Assembly (NCBI GenBank): GCA_028285265.1 | Contig: JANQPX010000069.1 | Location: 1 to 64,000 of the forward strand | Direction: 5' to 3' | From: Geminicoccaceae bacterium | Lineage (GTDB): Bacteria > Pseudomonadota > Alphaproteobacteria > Geminicoccales > Geminicoccaceae | DNA: 64,000 nt | Shown here: in pieces, positions 36,461 to 46,386 of the stretch | Numbering within the stretch: the first letter of the stretch is position 1 | Layout of the letters: every line of letters begins with the position of its first letter | Made by a program: the position numbers and the translations under genes | Notes under the pieces: generated by a model | Databases searched by the model: none | Told to the model about the DNA's origin: nothing | The model's input: only the letters and a program-made list of their open reading frames with translations

Positions 36461-37672
36461 ATGACGTTCCTTCGTGCCTTGCCGATCGCGATCGGCCCTT
36501 TGCTCTCAATGTCGATGGCTGTGTCTGCTGAACCATGGCTGTCAGAGATCGAAGTCAGCGGTTCGATTGTTGGTGAGGCACGGGGCTTCTTGGAAGATCC
36601 ACAATTTGAAGGACAACTCGATGGCATTCAGCCATCTGTAGCGATCGAACCCGAGCTCGATTGGTCTAGTGATGACGGCATCTATCAGGCACGGTTTGTT
36701 CCCTTTGCGAGGTTTGATAGCCGGGACAACGAGCGCAGCCATGGCGATATTCGTGAAGCCTATCTTCGCTACATCGGCGATGACTGGGAGGCGCTTGCCG
36801 GGATAAACCGTGTCTTTTGGGGCGTGACCGAGTCTCGCCACCTGGTCAACATCATCAACCAAATCGACGCGGTCGAAGATATCGATGAAGAGGATTTTCT
36901 AGGAGAGCCAATGTTGGCGCTGGATCTCCAGCGCGACTATGGTCTCTTTAGTGCCTTCATCCTACCCGGCTTTCGTGAGCGTACGTTCGCCGGCGATGCC
37001 GGTCGGCTGCGGACGCCACTTCCTGTTGATGAAGACGCGGTGCGCTATGAATCGAACGCTGAGGAATGGAGCACAGATCTGGCTCTTCGCTATTCGCACT
37101 TTCTTGATGAGTGGGATATTGGCGCTTCCTATTTCTACGGCACTAGTCGTGAGGCTCGCTTAGTTCTGAGCGATGATCTCACTCGTTTCGAGCCGCGATA
37201 TGATCAGATTCATCAGTTCGGTCTTGATCTGCAATACACGAAAGATGCCTGGCTTTGGAAGTTTGAAGGCATAGTGCGTGAGGGGCAGGGAACATTCGGA
37301 GCACTGGTAGGTGGGTTTGAATACACCTTCTATCAGATTCACGACTCTGATGCTGATCTCGGCGTGCTTGCTGAATTTCTCTATGACGGTCGCGATGATG
37401 ACAAGGCGCCGCCTACCCCCTTTGACAACGACCTCTTCGTTGGTGCTCGGCTGACCTTGAATGACATCGACGACACGGCGGTGCTCGCTGGTGGCGTGGT
37501 CGACCTCGAAACCCAGACCACGTCACTTCGTCTCGAGGCGGAGCGACGTTTCGGCAACAATCAGACCCTAGAATTTGAGAGCCAATGGTTCGCCAATGTC
37601 GATGACGGAGACCCGCTCGCATCCATCGAGGACGACGGTTATATGCTCTTGCGCTTTACGCAGTTTTTCTAG
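36461..37672 (+). CDS. Predicted outer-membrane beta-barrel protein
   Basis: 403 residues. A signal peptide ends near VSAEPW. The rest alternates polar and hydrophobic residues in short strands separated by acidic loops and ends in phenylalanine (RFTQFF), the signature of Bam-inserted barrels. Segments such as AYLRYIGDDWEALAGINRVFWGVTESRHLV resemble the alginate-export/DUF1302-like group often paired with MMPL exporters. It begins 2 bases after the LolA-like gene. I infer that it is the outer-membrane receiver or exit point for the molecule moved by the exporter and LolA-like protein. Confidence 0.8.
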   Translation: MTFLRALPIAIGPLLSMSMAVSAEPWLSEIEVSGSIVGEARGFLEDPQFEGQLDGIQPSVAIEPELDWSSDDGIYQARFVPFARFDSRDNERSHGDIREAYLRYIGDDWEALAGINRVFWGVTESRHLVNIINQIDAVEDIDEEDFLGEPMLALDLQRDYGLFSAFILPGFRERTFAGDAGRLRTPLPVDEDAVRYESNAEEWSTDLALRYSHFLDEWDIGASYFYGTSREARLVLSDDLTRFEPRYDQIHQFGLDLQYTKDAWLWKFEGIVREGQGTFGALVGGFEYTFYQIHDSDADLGVLAEFLYDGRDDDKAPPTPFDNDLFVGARLTLNDIDDTAVLAGGVVDLETQTTSLRLEAERRFGNNQTLEFESQWFANVDDGDPLASIEDDGYMLLRFTQFF

Positions 37673-38299
37673 TTGGTGAGAGCAATGCGACCAGCAGGAA
37701 CGAGTCCTTTGTCCGTGTAGCTGTGAAGATGGACATCCTGCTCCAAAGGATGCGGTGGCGCTAATCAGCTGGTTCAGTGATTGCCTGTCGGCGAATTGGC
37801 ATGTGGCGCGCAAGCGGCAGCAGACACGCGCGAGCCGATGGTGGGTGGCCGCATAAACGTCATGAGGATAGCCAATTCTACCGCTGACCGATCGCTCTAT
37901 ATCTTCTTCATAATTTGCCAAGACCGAACCAGCATGGCGGCTGGAGCACGACATGGCTAACGCAGCTTGCTGCGATAAGTGGTTCGATGATCTGGACAAA
38001 GGTGACGGCTTCCCTAAAGAGAAGAAAATGACGGGCCAAGACATGCCAGTTTTTGGTGATGGGTCCGTTAACCATGCGTTGCTTCAGCAGGGTCATTGCC
38101 GGGCGTCACATGAGAGCTGACGCACACGAAGGCCTAAGCTGACCGCTCAAAAATTTAGTACGTTCAGGAGATTAAGGTAAATGTACAAGCGGGGTAAGGA
38201 ACACTATTGTGTTCACTTGTCGTTGCATTGCACATTGATTGTATGTGCGTTGTTCCGCAATGATTAGTACGGTGGTTATTAACTCAGTTTGGAGGCCAG
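37673..38299. other. Intergenic, 627 bases, no recognisable gene
   Basis: A 158-codon minus-strand frame at 37568-38044 reaches into the barrel gene and is rich in Cys, Arg and Ser; it resembles no family and is probably a chance frame. The 150 bases before 38300 are AT-rich and should contain the promoter of the carboxypeptidase gene. No tRNA or repeat is seen. Confidence 0.35.
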
Positions 38300-39949
38300 A
38301 TGTTGTTTCACGCCTCTCCTTGGATTGTCGCCCTTGTGCTTGTTCATGCCCTCGGCGCCTGTTCAACAACAGATGTCGAACAGGTCGCAAGCACTGCGCA
38401 GTTAGAGGGCGGGCCTTCAAGGGATGCGCTGATTGCGGAGACAGCGCTTCCCGCTCAGTCGGATGTCGCCGAGACCGTCTCATCGGTTGAGCTCGCCGTC
38501 AATGATGGGGCAATGCGAGCAAAGGACGATCGTCCTTTGTTGTCGATCGACACGAAACGGATCGAGTCGCTTCCCGATGTCCTTCCTGATGGTGCCACGG
38601 TTAGCTATCTCATCATTGACCTGCAAAGCGGTTCGTCAATTGCCGAACGCGGAGCTGATCGCCTCCATATTCCTGCATCTTCTGCCAAACTTACGACAGC
38701 TGTTGCTGCATTAGAGCTCCTTGGTCCCAACCACCGCTTCAGTACCGAAGTTCGTTCGACTGGACCGATCGAAGAGGGAACGGTCAAAGGCGATCTGATC
38801 CTGCAGGGCGGGGGAGATCCGCTGCTAGATATTCCCGACCTCCTTCCCCTCATTGAGCAGTTGAAGGAAAGAGGACTTTCCCGGGTCGATGGTCGATTCT
38901 TGATCGATGACAGATTGCTGCCGAGGTTATCAGAAATCGAACCTACGCAACCGACTGAGGCCGCCTACAATCCGGGCTTGAGCGCGCTATCACTCGCGTT
39001 CAATCGTGTAAGCCTTCGCTGGAAGAAACCGGCAGGGCTGTCCGTCGAAACTGTACCGCGGTTAGAGGAGGCATCTTTTGAAAGTGCGTCACGCGATCAT
39101 CTGCCACCAGGTGGTGTACAGCTAAAGCAAGCTGATGATGGAAACGTCGTTTGGCAACTCGCGGATAAAGGAGCACGCTTGTCAAAGCGAAGTCTCCCGG
39201 TCAAAGACGCGGGCCTTCATGCTGGAATTGTCTTCGCTGACCTTGCTCGACTTTATGGCATTGATCTGCCGGCTCCGGAGCGTCTTGACCACGCTCTCGA
39301 GAGCCGACCAATCGCCTTACGAGAAAGCAAGCCACTTCGCGAGCTCGTTCGAGACATGCTTTGGTACAGTAACAATCTTATGGCGGAACTGATTGGCCTC
39401 TCTGCAGCGAGGACTCTCAGCTCAAATGTTGTGACGCTTAACCAGTCGGCTGACATTCTTCTGAAATCACTCGAAACAGAACTTTCCGACGTGTCGTGGG
39501 AGAACGCCAGGCTCGATAACCACTCTGGCCTCAGCAGTACTGCTCGCTTGTCTCCTGAGCAACTTGCTGCGGTTTTGCGTCGGGGTTGGAACACCGGGAT
39601 GCTCTCCAGTTTGCTTCCAGGTTCCGGTTGGTCTGGCACCTTAGCGAGGCGATTCAATGAGCCGGACAAGGCTTTTCGTGTCTGGGCTAAGACGGGATCA
39701 ATCAACTATGTGGCGACACTTGGCGGCTATCTGTTGTCTTCGTCACATAGTCCCGCCGCCTTTGTCATCATGATTTCGGACGAAACAGCCCGAGCTGCTT
39801 ATGACGCGGCTCCTCGTCGAACGCGGGCAGGTGAAAAAGAGGCTCAGGCTTGGCATAGCGACGCTGAAAAGGCGATGGACGAGATTGTCGAACATTGGCT
39901 GGCCCCGGCCGAGAGTCCCTCAACCGATCTAATTGCCAATCGTACATAG
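38300..39949 (+). CDS. dacB: D-alanyl-D-alanine carboxypeptidase/endopeptidase, PBP4 (S13) family
   Basis: 549 residues. The active-site motifs are SxxK (Ser127 in PASSAK, Lys130), SNN (WYSNNLM) and KTG (WAKTGSINY). It trims or cross-cuts peptidoglycan peptides. The N-terminus ends a hydrophobic stretch in LGAC at Cys21, so it is probably a lipoprotein rather than the soluble periplasmic form known from E. coli; a low-complexity linker of about 70 residues follows. A GGAGG site lies just before the ATG. It has no operon partners. Confidence 0.9.
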   Translation: MLFHASPWIVALVLVHALGACSTTDVEQVASTAQLEGGPSRDALIAETALPAQSDVAETVSSVELAVNDGAMRAKDDRPLLSIDTKRIESLPDVLPDGATVSYLIIDLQSGSSIAERGADRLHIPASSAKLTTAVAALELLGPNHRFSTEVRSTGPIEEGTVKGDLILQGGGDPLLDIPDLLPLIEQLKERGLSRVDGRFLIDDRLLPRLSEIEPTQPTEAAYNPGLSALSLAFNRVSLRWKKPAGLSVETVPRLEEASFESASRDHLPPGGVQLKQADDGNVVWQLADKGARLSKRSLPVKDAGLHAGIVFADLARLYGIDLPAPERLDHALESRPIALRESKPLRELVRDMLWYSNNLMAELIGLSAARTLSSNVVTLNQSADILLKSLETELSDVSWENARLDNHSGLSSTARLSPEQLAAVLRRGWNTGMLSSLLPGSGWSGTLARRFNEPDKAFRVWAKTGSINYVATLGGYLLSSSHSPAAFVIMISDETARAAYDAAPRRTRAGEKEAQAWHSDAEKAMDEIVEHWLAPAESPSTDLIANRT

Positions 39950-40150
39950 GCTGAGATCAAGCTCGCCACGAACGAAGCATGCTACAAAAGGCATTGCCAA
40001 TTATGCTCAGAGGGACTGAGATGAATCTTGGTCGGAGATGAGGCACTGGGGTGACCTTCTGAAACCGCCAGGCCTTGTGCTGCCATCTAACCGCTGCACT
40101 CGATCAGTAACGTCAAGCACGATTGTGATCCGAGGAGAGGGGGCAAGGCC

Positions 40151-41398
40151 ATGCTGAAGAGACGACTTGTTTTTGCTCTTGGCGTTTTCGTTCTGAGCTC
40201 AGTCGGCATAGTCGAAGAGACGCTCGCAGCTGGCGAAGAAGGTGTTCAGCTCGGCGTTCGTCCTTTTTACCTCGTTGATAAGATGGATGAGGGGGATCTC
40301 AAGACGAAGCTCCAACGATGCAAGGCGGGACCGTTCTCCCCATCAGATTTTTCCATCGGCCATCGTGGCGCACCACTGCAGTTTCCTGAGCACACCAAAG
40401 AGTCTTACGTCGCAGCAGCACGTCAAGGTGCCGGTATTATGGAATGTGACGTGACCTTTACAAAGGATCGCGAATTGGTCTGTCGCCATTCACAGTGCGA
40501 TTTGCACACGACGACCAACATCTTGGCGATCCCTGATCTTGCAGCGAAATGCTCGGAGCCATTCATACCGGCTGATCCTGAAAATGGCGCTAAGGCTTCT
40601 GCGAAATGTTGCACCAGCGATATCACGCTTGCCGAGTTCAAGACTCTTGAAGGGAAGATGGACGGCGCCAATGAGATGGCGTTAACCGTTGAGGCCTATC
40701 TGAACGGGACCCCGAGCTTTCGGACTGACTCCTACGCAGGGGCCGGTACCTTGTTGACCCATGCCGAAAGCATCAATTTGTTTAAGGAACTCGGTGTGAA
40801 GTTCACGCCGGAGCTCAAGTCACCAGAGGTCCAAATGCCCTATGAGGGCGACTACCGACAAGAAGACTATGCTCAACAATTAATCGACGACTACAAAACT
40901 GCTGGCGTAGCGCCAGAAGATGTTTGGGTCCAATCCTTCCATCTCGATGACATTAAATATTGGATTGCCAACGAATCGGCATTTGGCAGTCAGGCGGTCT
41001 ATCTAGATGGTCGTTACAACGACGATGCATTCGATATTTCCAATCCTGAGAGCTGGTCGCCGACAATGGACGAGTTGGTCGCTGCCGGCGTCAAGATTCT
41101 TGCGCCGCCCATGTGGATGCTTGTCGAGACCGATGATGCCGGCGTGATTACGCCTTCGACCTATGCGAATGCTGCTAAAGTCGCCGGCTTGGAGCTGATC
41201 ACCTGGACGATTGAACGTTCAGGTTTGTTGGCAGGTGGTGGGGGGTGGTATTACCAGACTGTGGCAGAGTCGATCGACCATGATGGTGACATGTACGAAC
41301 TCCTGGACGTGATCGCCCGCGACGTCGGTGTTCTTGGGATTTTTTCTGACTGGCCAGCGACTGTCACCTACTATGCAAACTGCATGGGTATCGACTGA
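40151..41398 (+). CDS. glpQ: Secreted glycerophosphodiester phosphodiesterase
   Basis: 415 residues. A signal peptide ends near TLAAGEE. The GDPD TIM barrel is shown by SIGHRGAPLQFPEHTKESYVAA (catalytic His and Glu region), IMECDVTFTKDRELVCRHSQCDLHTTTN (metal-binding Glu/Asp and the second catalytic His) and FTPELKSPE. It releases glycerol-3-phosphate from deacylated phospholipids. Several cysteines (CKAGP, KCSEP, KCCTSD, NCMGID) suggest disulfides in the periplasm. GAGGAGAGGGG precedes the start. No glycerol-3-phosphate transporter is adjacent. Confidence 0.9.
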   Translation: MLKRRLVFALGVFVLSSVGIVEETLAAGEEGVQLGVRPFYLVDKMDEGDLKTKLQRCKAGPFSPSDFSIGHRGAPLQFPEHTKESYVAAARQGAGIMECDVTFTKDRELVCRHSQCDLHTTTNILAIPDLAAKCSEPFIPADPENGAKASAKCCTSDITLAEFKTLEGKMDGANEMALTVEAYLNGTPSFRTDSYAGAGTLLTHAESINLFKELGVKFTPELKSPEVQMPYEGDYRQEDYAQQLIDDYKTAGVAPEDVWVQSFHLDDIKYWIANESAFGSQAVYLDGRYNDDAFDISNPESWSPTMDELVAAGVKILAPPMWMLVETDDAGVITPSTYANAAKVAGLELITWTIERSGLLAGGGGWYYQTVAESIDHDGDMYELLDVIARDVGVLGIFSDWPATVTYYANCMGID

Positions 41399-41739
41399 GA
41401 TCTCGTTGGTGGTGGTAAGTGGCATAGGAGCGATTCGGTTTGGGCCGATAAGTCTTCGTGCGGTTCGCCGACAGATAAGGGCCTGCCCTATCGATGAATA
41501 AGATCCGGCGAGACCATATGTTCGAGCAATGGGAGGCACCACCGTGATTGACCGGGCTCGGAGTCGCATGTCTGCCGGTGAGCGAAACCATGGCCGCCGC
41601 GCCGAGTCCCGATCAAAGGACTGATTGCATTATATGGGAAGATCTTATCTTTTGGCTTGCGGACGAACGCTGATCAGGCTTCCGGGCAATTGGTCTCTCA
41701 CCCAAGCCATCCGATCAATATTTGACGGATTCGATAGGG

Positions 41740-42807
41740 TCAGGGAACGACTCGCTTAATGTCGGCTGTGATCGCGAACTGTTCCTTCTTCGTCTTGGGA
41801 TCGAAAGCGATGGGCGACTGAAATCGTGGAGTGTCGAATAGAGGCGATCGTTCGAGTGCCCCGATTAGATCTGACGCACTTTCGACACGGCCGACAAAAC
41901 TAACCTGCGAAGGTCGGATTTCAAGCAGAGTAATTTGGCCATCGTTAGGAGTCATCATTGTTAGTGCTTGTAAGACTTCCGTGACCGTGCGCAGCTGGTC
42001 GCGCTCCTTCAGAAGGAAAACTCGCTCGGCCTCATGTTCTGCAAACCTTTTGCGTAACGCAGCACTTTGCTCGGCTTTGTCACGAGAGTGTTCTACCTCA
42101 GCTCTTAGCTGTTCAATCATGACGGTTTGCTGTCGAAGAGGTAGGGCACCTGCGATGATCATCAGGCCGAGGGATAGGGGAGGAAAGATGCTAGGTTTCC
42201 TCTTCGTCTTCGATCGTTTCAGCGCTTCGAACTGAAGAAGATCTAATGACGGTTGCTTGCCGTCGTTCACAAGTTCCATGGATGCAGGGGCCCGACCAAG
42301 ACGCTCGATTGCGCTGAGGACAGGTTTGACGGTCACTTTTGGTACTGCTTCCAATCGGATCTGGATGTGGCGCTTTTCTTTGCTCTCCTTCAAAAGGCGC
42401 CAGGCGTAGTAGACATCGTCCGCATCAAAAGCCGTCAGCCTGTCAAACTCACGCTTCAGTAGATTCGGCACGTCCTGCATTGGAACATAGGGTAGGTCGA
42501 CTTGCTCAATCAGTCCTAGACTCGACTCTAGACAAATGACAATGGGCCAGCGGAGAAAACGGCGCTCGCCAAGACTCTCGAGTACGCTATCGATGCGGAC
42601 ATCTGCGCGTACGAGTTCAGGATCACGTCGTTTCATGCAGGCGCGAAGTATGGTTGTCTCCGCCCCGATTTCTAGGCGCAGATATGGTTTCCTGACCTTA
42701 GCACTGCCTCGAAATGGGCGGGTGAATGTTCCCTTGAGCTCGTCGGTCCACCATCGCCAGAACGTCGCGAGTGCAGCTATAAGATCGTCTGCGGCGACGG
42801 ACGTCAT
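41740..42807 (-). CDS. GspL/PilN-like protein (orphan)
   Basis: 355 residues. The first half is an actin-like fold of the GspL/PilM kind (YLRLEIGAETTILRAC; VDLPYVPMQDVPNLLKREFDRLTAFDADDVYYAWRLL). A transmembrane helix (SLGLMIIAGALPL) and a coiled coil rich in Glu, Arg and Ala follow, then a small ferredoxin-like PilN domain. Such proteins form the inner-membrane platform of type II secretion or type IV pili. No other gsp or pil gene is in the window, so it is either separated from its system or has another role. It lies 112 bases downstream of the cyclase gene on the same strand. Confidence 0.7.
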   Translation of the reverse strand: MTSVAADDLIAALATFWRWWTDELKGTFTRPFRGSAKVRKPYLRLEIGAETTILRACMKRRDPELVRADVRIDSVLESLGERRFLRWPIVICLESSLGLIEQVDLPYVPMQDVPNLLKREFDRLTAFDADDVYYAWRLLKESKEKRHIQIRLEAVPKVTVKPVLSAIERLGRAPASMELVNDGKQPSLDLLQFEALKRSKTKRKPSIFPPLSLGLMIIAGALPLRQQTVMIEQLRAEVEHSRDKAEQSAALRKRFAEHEAERVFLLKERDQLRTVTEVLQALTMMTPNDGQITLLEIRPSQVSFVGRVESASDLIGALERSPLFDTPRFQSPIAFDPKTKKEQFAITADIKRVVP

Positions 42808-42919
42808 CTCGTCCTCAAAGCCCGGTTTAGCTCTATTGGTCTTGACATCACTTATTCCTAAGAAAGCTCAGGAGCCAGACGCTTCTTAAGCACTGTTCAG
42901 AACATTGGTGACCATCTCT

Positions 42920-44134
42920 TTACGGCGACTCGCTTGGTGCAAAGAGTTCGATGGGTTCGGCTACGCCGCTGATTGCATGGGTGCCGACCGATCGCATATG
43001 CCTTTCAAGGCCTCTGCTTATCGAGTCGCTGCAAAGGATGGGTTCGCCTAGTGTCTTGCAGAGCCCTTCGATGCGGCTTGCAAGATTGACCGTTTCGCCG
43101 ATCACAGTGAAGTCGAGACGAGCGGGACTACCAATATTGCCATACGTGACATTGCCAACATGAAGTGCCGTGCCGAAGTCGAGGGTCTCCTGATCGGTCT
43201 TTGTTCTTGCCTCGTTCAGCTGTCGCAGAGCTTGTCTCGCTTCCAAGGCGGCCTCGAGGGCTGCCATACAGCGTGTGCTCTTGCTGACCGCAGCCGAGAT
43301 GGGAAAGATCGCCAGGATTCCGTCACCTAAGAACTTTAGAACCTCGCCCTGACGCTTCTGGACAGCCTCTACCACTAGCTCGAAATAGCCGTCGAGCGCA
43401 TCAAGTACCTGACGGTCTGACCAGCGGCGGGACTTTTCGGTAAAGCCTCGAAGGTCCGAGAACATCACCACTGCCGTTTCTGAGGTGAGATCACCCCGAC
43501 GGATCGATCCCGCATTCACTGCCTCCGCCGGACCTTTGCCAAGATAAGTCTTCAGCAGACTCCGCGTAGAACGCCGCATGGCAACTGGCTCCATCGCAGC
43601 AGCGAGTGGGTGCCGCAATCCTTCGAACAGAGCGATGTGATGCTCATCAAAACCATGTTTGCCGTCAGCGACTAGGCTCATTCCTTGGATAGAGCCGTCC
43701 CCAAATTCCAACGGCATAGCAAAGAAGTCGGTGCCGCCGATTTCTGCCATCTCATGGAGAGCAATGTGGTCATCTGAACCGAGCTCGGTCAGCCGGCGTC
43801 GAAAGGATGCGCGCTGCTGCACCACCTGCTGGAAAGGACTCCCGATCCATGTGCTGGTCTCTAACAGTGTCGTCGAGATAACATAGTCCTCAGACTTGCT
43901 GAGATCGCGCCGCCAGATTACCCCCCATGCGGCGAGCAGCGGGTTGGCGAAGCGTTGGGCGATCCGAAGCCGAAGGAGTGGAACGCCACACGCGACGAGC
44001 CGCGAAGCAAAGCCTTCTGCTATGGCGATGCCGTCACCGAGCAGACGCCCTTCGCCTATGAGCCAGTCGGCGATGTCTCCGCCGCTCAGCGTCATGACGT
44101 CCATCTCCTCAAAAGAATGAGCGGCCGGCATCAT
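42920..44134 (-). CDS. Class III adenylate/guanylate cyclase with GAF-like N-terminus
   Basis: 404 residues. The C-terminal half is a class III cyclase domain: AVVMFSDLRGFTEKS (first metal Asp), EVLKFLGDGILAIFP (second metal Asp, purine Lys), GTALHVGNVTYGNIGS and DFTVIGETVNLASRIE (transition-state Asn and, nearby, Arg). The Lys/Asp pair points to ATP as substrate. The N-terminal 200 residues resemble a GAF-like sensor domain, as in other alphaproteobacterial cyclases, with no known ligand. Soluble by composition. It may share a transcript with the GspL-like gene. Confidence 0.88.
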   Translation of the reverse strand: MMPAAHSFEEMDVMTLSGGDIADWLIGEGRLLGDGIAIAEGFASRLVACGVPLLRLRIAQRFANPLLAAWGVIWRRDLSKSEDYVISTTLLETSTWIGSPFQQVVQQRASFRRRLTELGSDDHIALHEMAEIGGTDFFAMPLEFGDGSIQGMSLVADGKHGFDEHHIALFEGLRHPLAAAMEPVAMRRSTRSLLKTYLGKGPAEAVNAGSIRRGDLTSETAVVMFSDLRGFTEKSRRWSDRQVLDALDGYFELVVEAVQKRQGEVLKFLGDGILAIFPISAAVSKSTRCMAALEAALEARQALRQLNEARTKTDQETLDFGTALHVGNVTYGNIGSPARLDFTVIGETVNLASRIEGLCKTLGEPILCSDSISRGLERHMRSVGTHAISGVAEPIELFAPSESP

Positions 44135-44175
44135 AGCGTTGCCGACCGCTCTCTGAAACGATGATTTGCTTCAGG

Positions 44176-46386
44176 CTAGACAAGACCCTCGTGGCTGAGC
44201 GGCAACTTGGTCGGCATCTTGCCGCTCATTGCGAAGATCGCATTGGCGACTGCGGGACCGATCGGCGGTGTGCCAGGCTCGCCGACGCCCGTTGGCGGTT
44301 CGGCGGAAGGTACAATGTGAACCTCGATATCTGGCATGTCTTCGATCCGAAGAGGTTCGTAGCTGTCGAAATTACCCTGATCAATGGCACCTTCCGTGAG
44401 GGTGATTTCGTTTCGAAGAATGGCACCCAGGCCGTAGCCGATTCCCCCTTCCATCTGTGACGCAATGTTGTCTGGATTTACGGCTATGCCGCAATCGACC
44501 GCACACCAGACTTTCTCGACCTTGATCGCACCATCGTCCTGCTGGCTGATCTCGACGACCTGAGCCACATAAGTGCTGAACGACTTGTGCACGGCAACGC
44601 CACGCGCACGACCGGCTGGCACCTCCTGGCCCCACTCCGATTTTTCCGCCACCAACTCGAGGACGCCCAGCTTGCGTGCATCGTTGGAAAGCATGTCTTT
44701 GCGGAAGTCCACCGGATCTCGCCCCGCCGCTTTGGCGAGTTGATCAACCATGGTCTCCATAGCATAGGCCGTGTGGGTGTGGCCAACTGAACGCCACCAC
44801 AGCCCTGGCACCTTGACATCTGTTGTGTTCAGTTCGACCGTAAAGTTGTCCAATGTATAAGGCGTATCCTCGACACCTTCGACTGAGGTGTGGTCGATAC
44901 CGTCATGGACGAGCATGGCCTCGAACATAGTGCCCTTAAGAATCGACTGTCCGACGATGCGGTGATGCCAGCCCGCGACTTTACCATCGGATGTAACGCC
45001 AGCCTTGATCTTGTGCACATAGGCAGGGCGGTAATAGCCACCGCGGATGTCGTCCTCGCGGGTGTAGACGAGTTTTATCGGCTGAGCCTTTCCCGAAGCT
45101 TCATACCAACTCTTGGCGATCGATGCTGCTTCGGCGACGTAGTGTGAGTCATAGATTGCCCGTCTACCAAAGGAGCCACCCGCCCAAAGCGTTTCTACTG
45201 CGACCTTGGAAGGATCGATGCCAAGCACACTCGCGCCGATGTTCTGATCTAACGTTTGCAACTGTGAACCCGTCCAAAATGTCGCCGTCTCACCATCGAA
45301 CTGGACAGTGACGTCGATTGGCTCCATCGGTGCATGGGCTAGAAATGGAAACTGATACGTGGCTTCAATCACGCTGTTAGCGTTTGCAATCCCAGCCTCG
45401 ACATCTCCAACGGCTTTTACAGGCGCGCCAGGTTCATCAGCAAGTTCCAGATACCGCGCCATGATGTCAGAGCTCGAGCGTATCTCGGCGCCAGAAAAGT
45501 CCCATTGAACATCTAAAAGGTCGCGTGCCTTGATCGCCGGCCAGGTGCTAGTCGCTAGAACCGCGACACCTTGCGGCACCTGAATGACGTCGACTACACC
45601 GCGAACGGCTTTCGCCGCTTCAGATTCAAATGATTGAACCGTGCCGCCGAATTTGGGTGACTTGACCAATGTGGCAATCAACATGTCATCCATCTGATGG
45701 TCCATGCCATAGACGCCGACGGCACCCTCACTCTTCATTTTGGAGTCAAGTCTTGGGAAGGATTTTCCGATATAGATCCATTCATCAGGTGACTTGAGAC
45801 CAACGGTGTCGGGCACGGGCAATGTCGCTGCTACTTGTGCGAACTCCCCAAAACTGCCCGACTGTCCTGACGCGTGGGTGATTTTGCCGGCATCGATGCT
45901 CAACTCTTCAGCAGGCACGTCCCATACATCTGAAGCTGCAGCAAGCAGCATGGCACGTGCAGTAGCGCCAGCGCGACGATATTGTTCAAAGGCGTTGGCG
46001 ATCGCTGAAGAACCTCCAGTGCCTTGCACTTCACCCCACTGCAGATTGTTGTACAGCGCAGCATTTGCTGGTGCAAAGCGGATCTCCATTTGTTCCCAAG
46101 CAGCATCCAACTCCTCGGCCACAAGGGTCGCAAGGCCAGTTGCCGGCCCCTGGCCCTTGTCAAGATGCTTGATGACTACGCGGACCTTGCCGTTGTCCCT
46201 AACTTCAACAAATGGATTGAAGGACGGAACTGCCTCGGTCGCCCCAGTTGTCCTTGGAAGCGGCAAGGTCACCCCAATCGCGAGGCCCGCACCGGCGGCA
46301 GCCGACAGCTTTAGAAAGCCACGCCGAGTTGGCGCGGCGGATGCGAACGACAGTAAGCTCGTTTGATTTAACAAATGCATCATCAT
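44176..46386 (-). CDS. Molybdenum hydroxylase large subunit, IorB-type (isoquinoline 1-oxidoreductase beta-like)
   Basis: 736 residues. The N-terminal Tat signal TRRGFLKLSAAAGAGLAIG shows export of the folded, cofactor-loaded enzyme. The two-domain molybdopterin part follows, with AHAPMEPIDVTVQF, LWAGGSFGRRAIYDSHYVAEAA and, near the end, TGVGEPGTPPIGPAVANAIFA containing the catalytic Glu. In this group the large subunit pairs with a small 2Fe-2S subunit only, no FAD subunit, and electrons go to cytochromes or quinones. Substrates in the family are N-heterocycles and aldehydes; the actual one is unknown. It overlaps the small-subunit gene by one base. Confidence 0.92.
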   Translation of the reverse strand: MMMHLLNQTSLLSFASAAPTRRGFLKLSAAAGAGLAIGVTLPLPRTTGATEAVPSFNPFVEVRDNGKVRVVIKHLDKGQGPATGLATLVAEELDAAWEQMEIRFAPANAALYNNLQWGEVQGTGGSSAIANAFEQYRRAGATARAMLLAAASDVWDVPAEELSIDAGKITHASGQSGSFGEFAQVAATLPVPDTVGLKSPDEWIYIGKSFPRLDSKMKSEGAVGVYGMDHQMDDMLIATLVKSPKFGGTVQSFESEAAKAVRGVVDVIQVPQGVAVLATSTWPAIKARDLLDVQWDFSGAEIRSSSDIMARYLELADEPGAPVKAVGDVEAGIANANSVIEATYQFPFLAHAPMEPIDVTVQFDGETATFWTGSQLQTLDQNIGASVLGIDPSKVAVETLWAGGSFGRRAIYDSHYVAEAASIAKSWYEASGKAQPIKLVYTREDDIRGGYYRPAYVHKIKAGVTSDGKVAGWHHRIVGQSILKGTMFEAMLVHDGIDHTSVEGVEDTPYTLDNFTVELNTTDVKVPGLWWRSVGHTHTAYAMETMVDQLAKAAGRDPVDFRKDMLSNDARKLGVLELVAEKSEWGQEVPAGRARGVAVHKSFSTYVAQVVEISQQDDGAIKVEKVWCAVDCGIAVNPDNIASQMEGGIGYGLGAILRNEITLTEGAIDQGNFDSYEPLRIEDMPDIEVHIVPSAEPPTGVGEPGTPPIGPAVANAIFAMSGKMPTKLPLSHEGLV

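Noticed and set aside
37568..38044. A 158-codon minus-strand frame overlapping the end of the barrel gene
   Set aside because: It is rich in Cys, Ser and Arg, matches no family and is antisense to a convincing gene for a quarter of its length; a chance frame is more likely.
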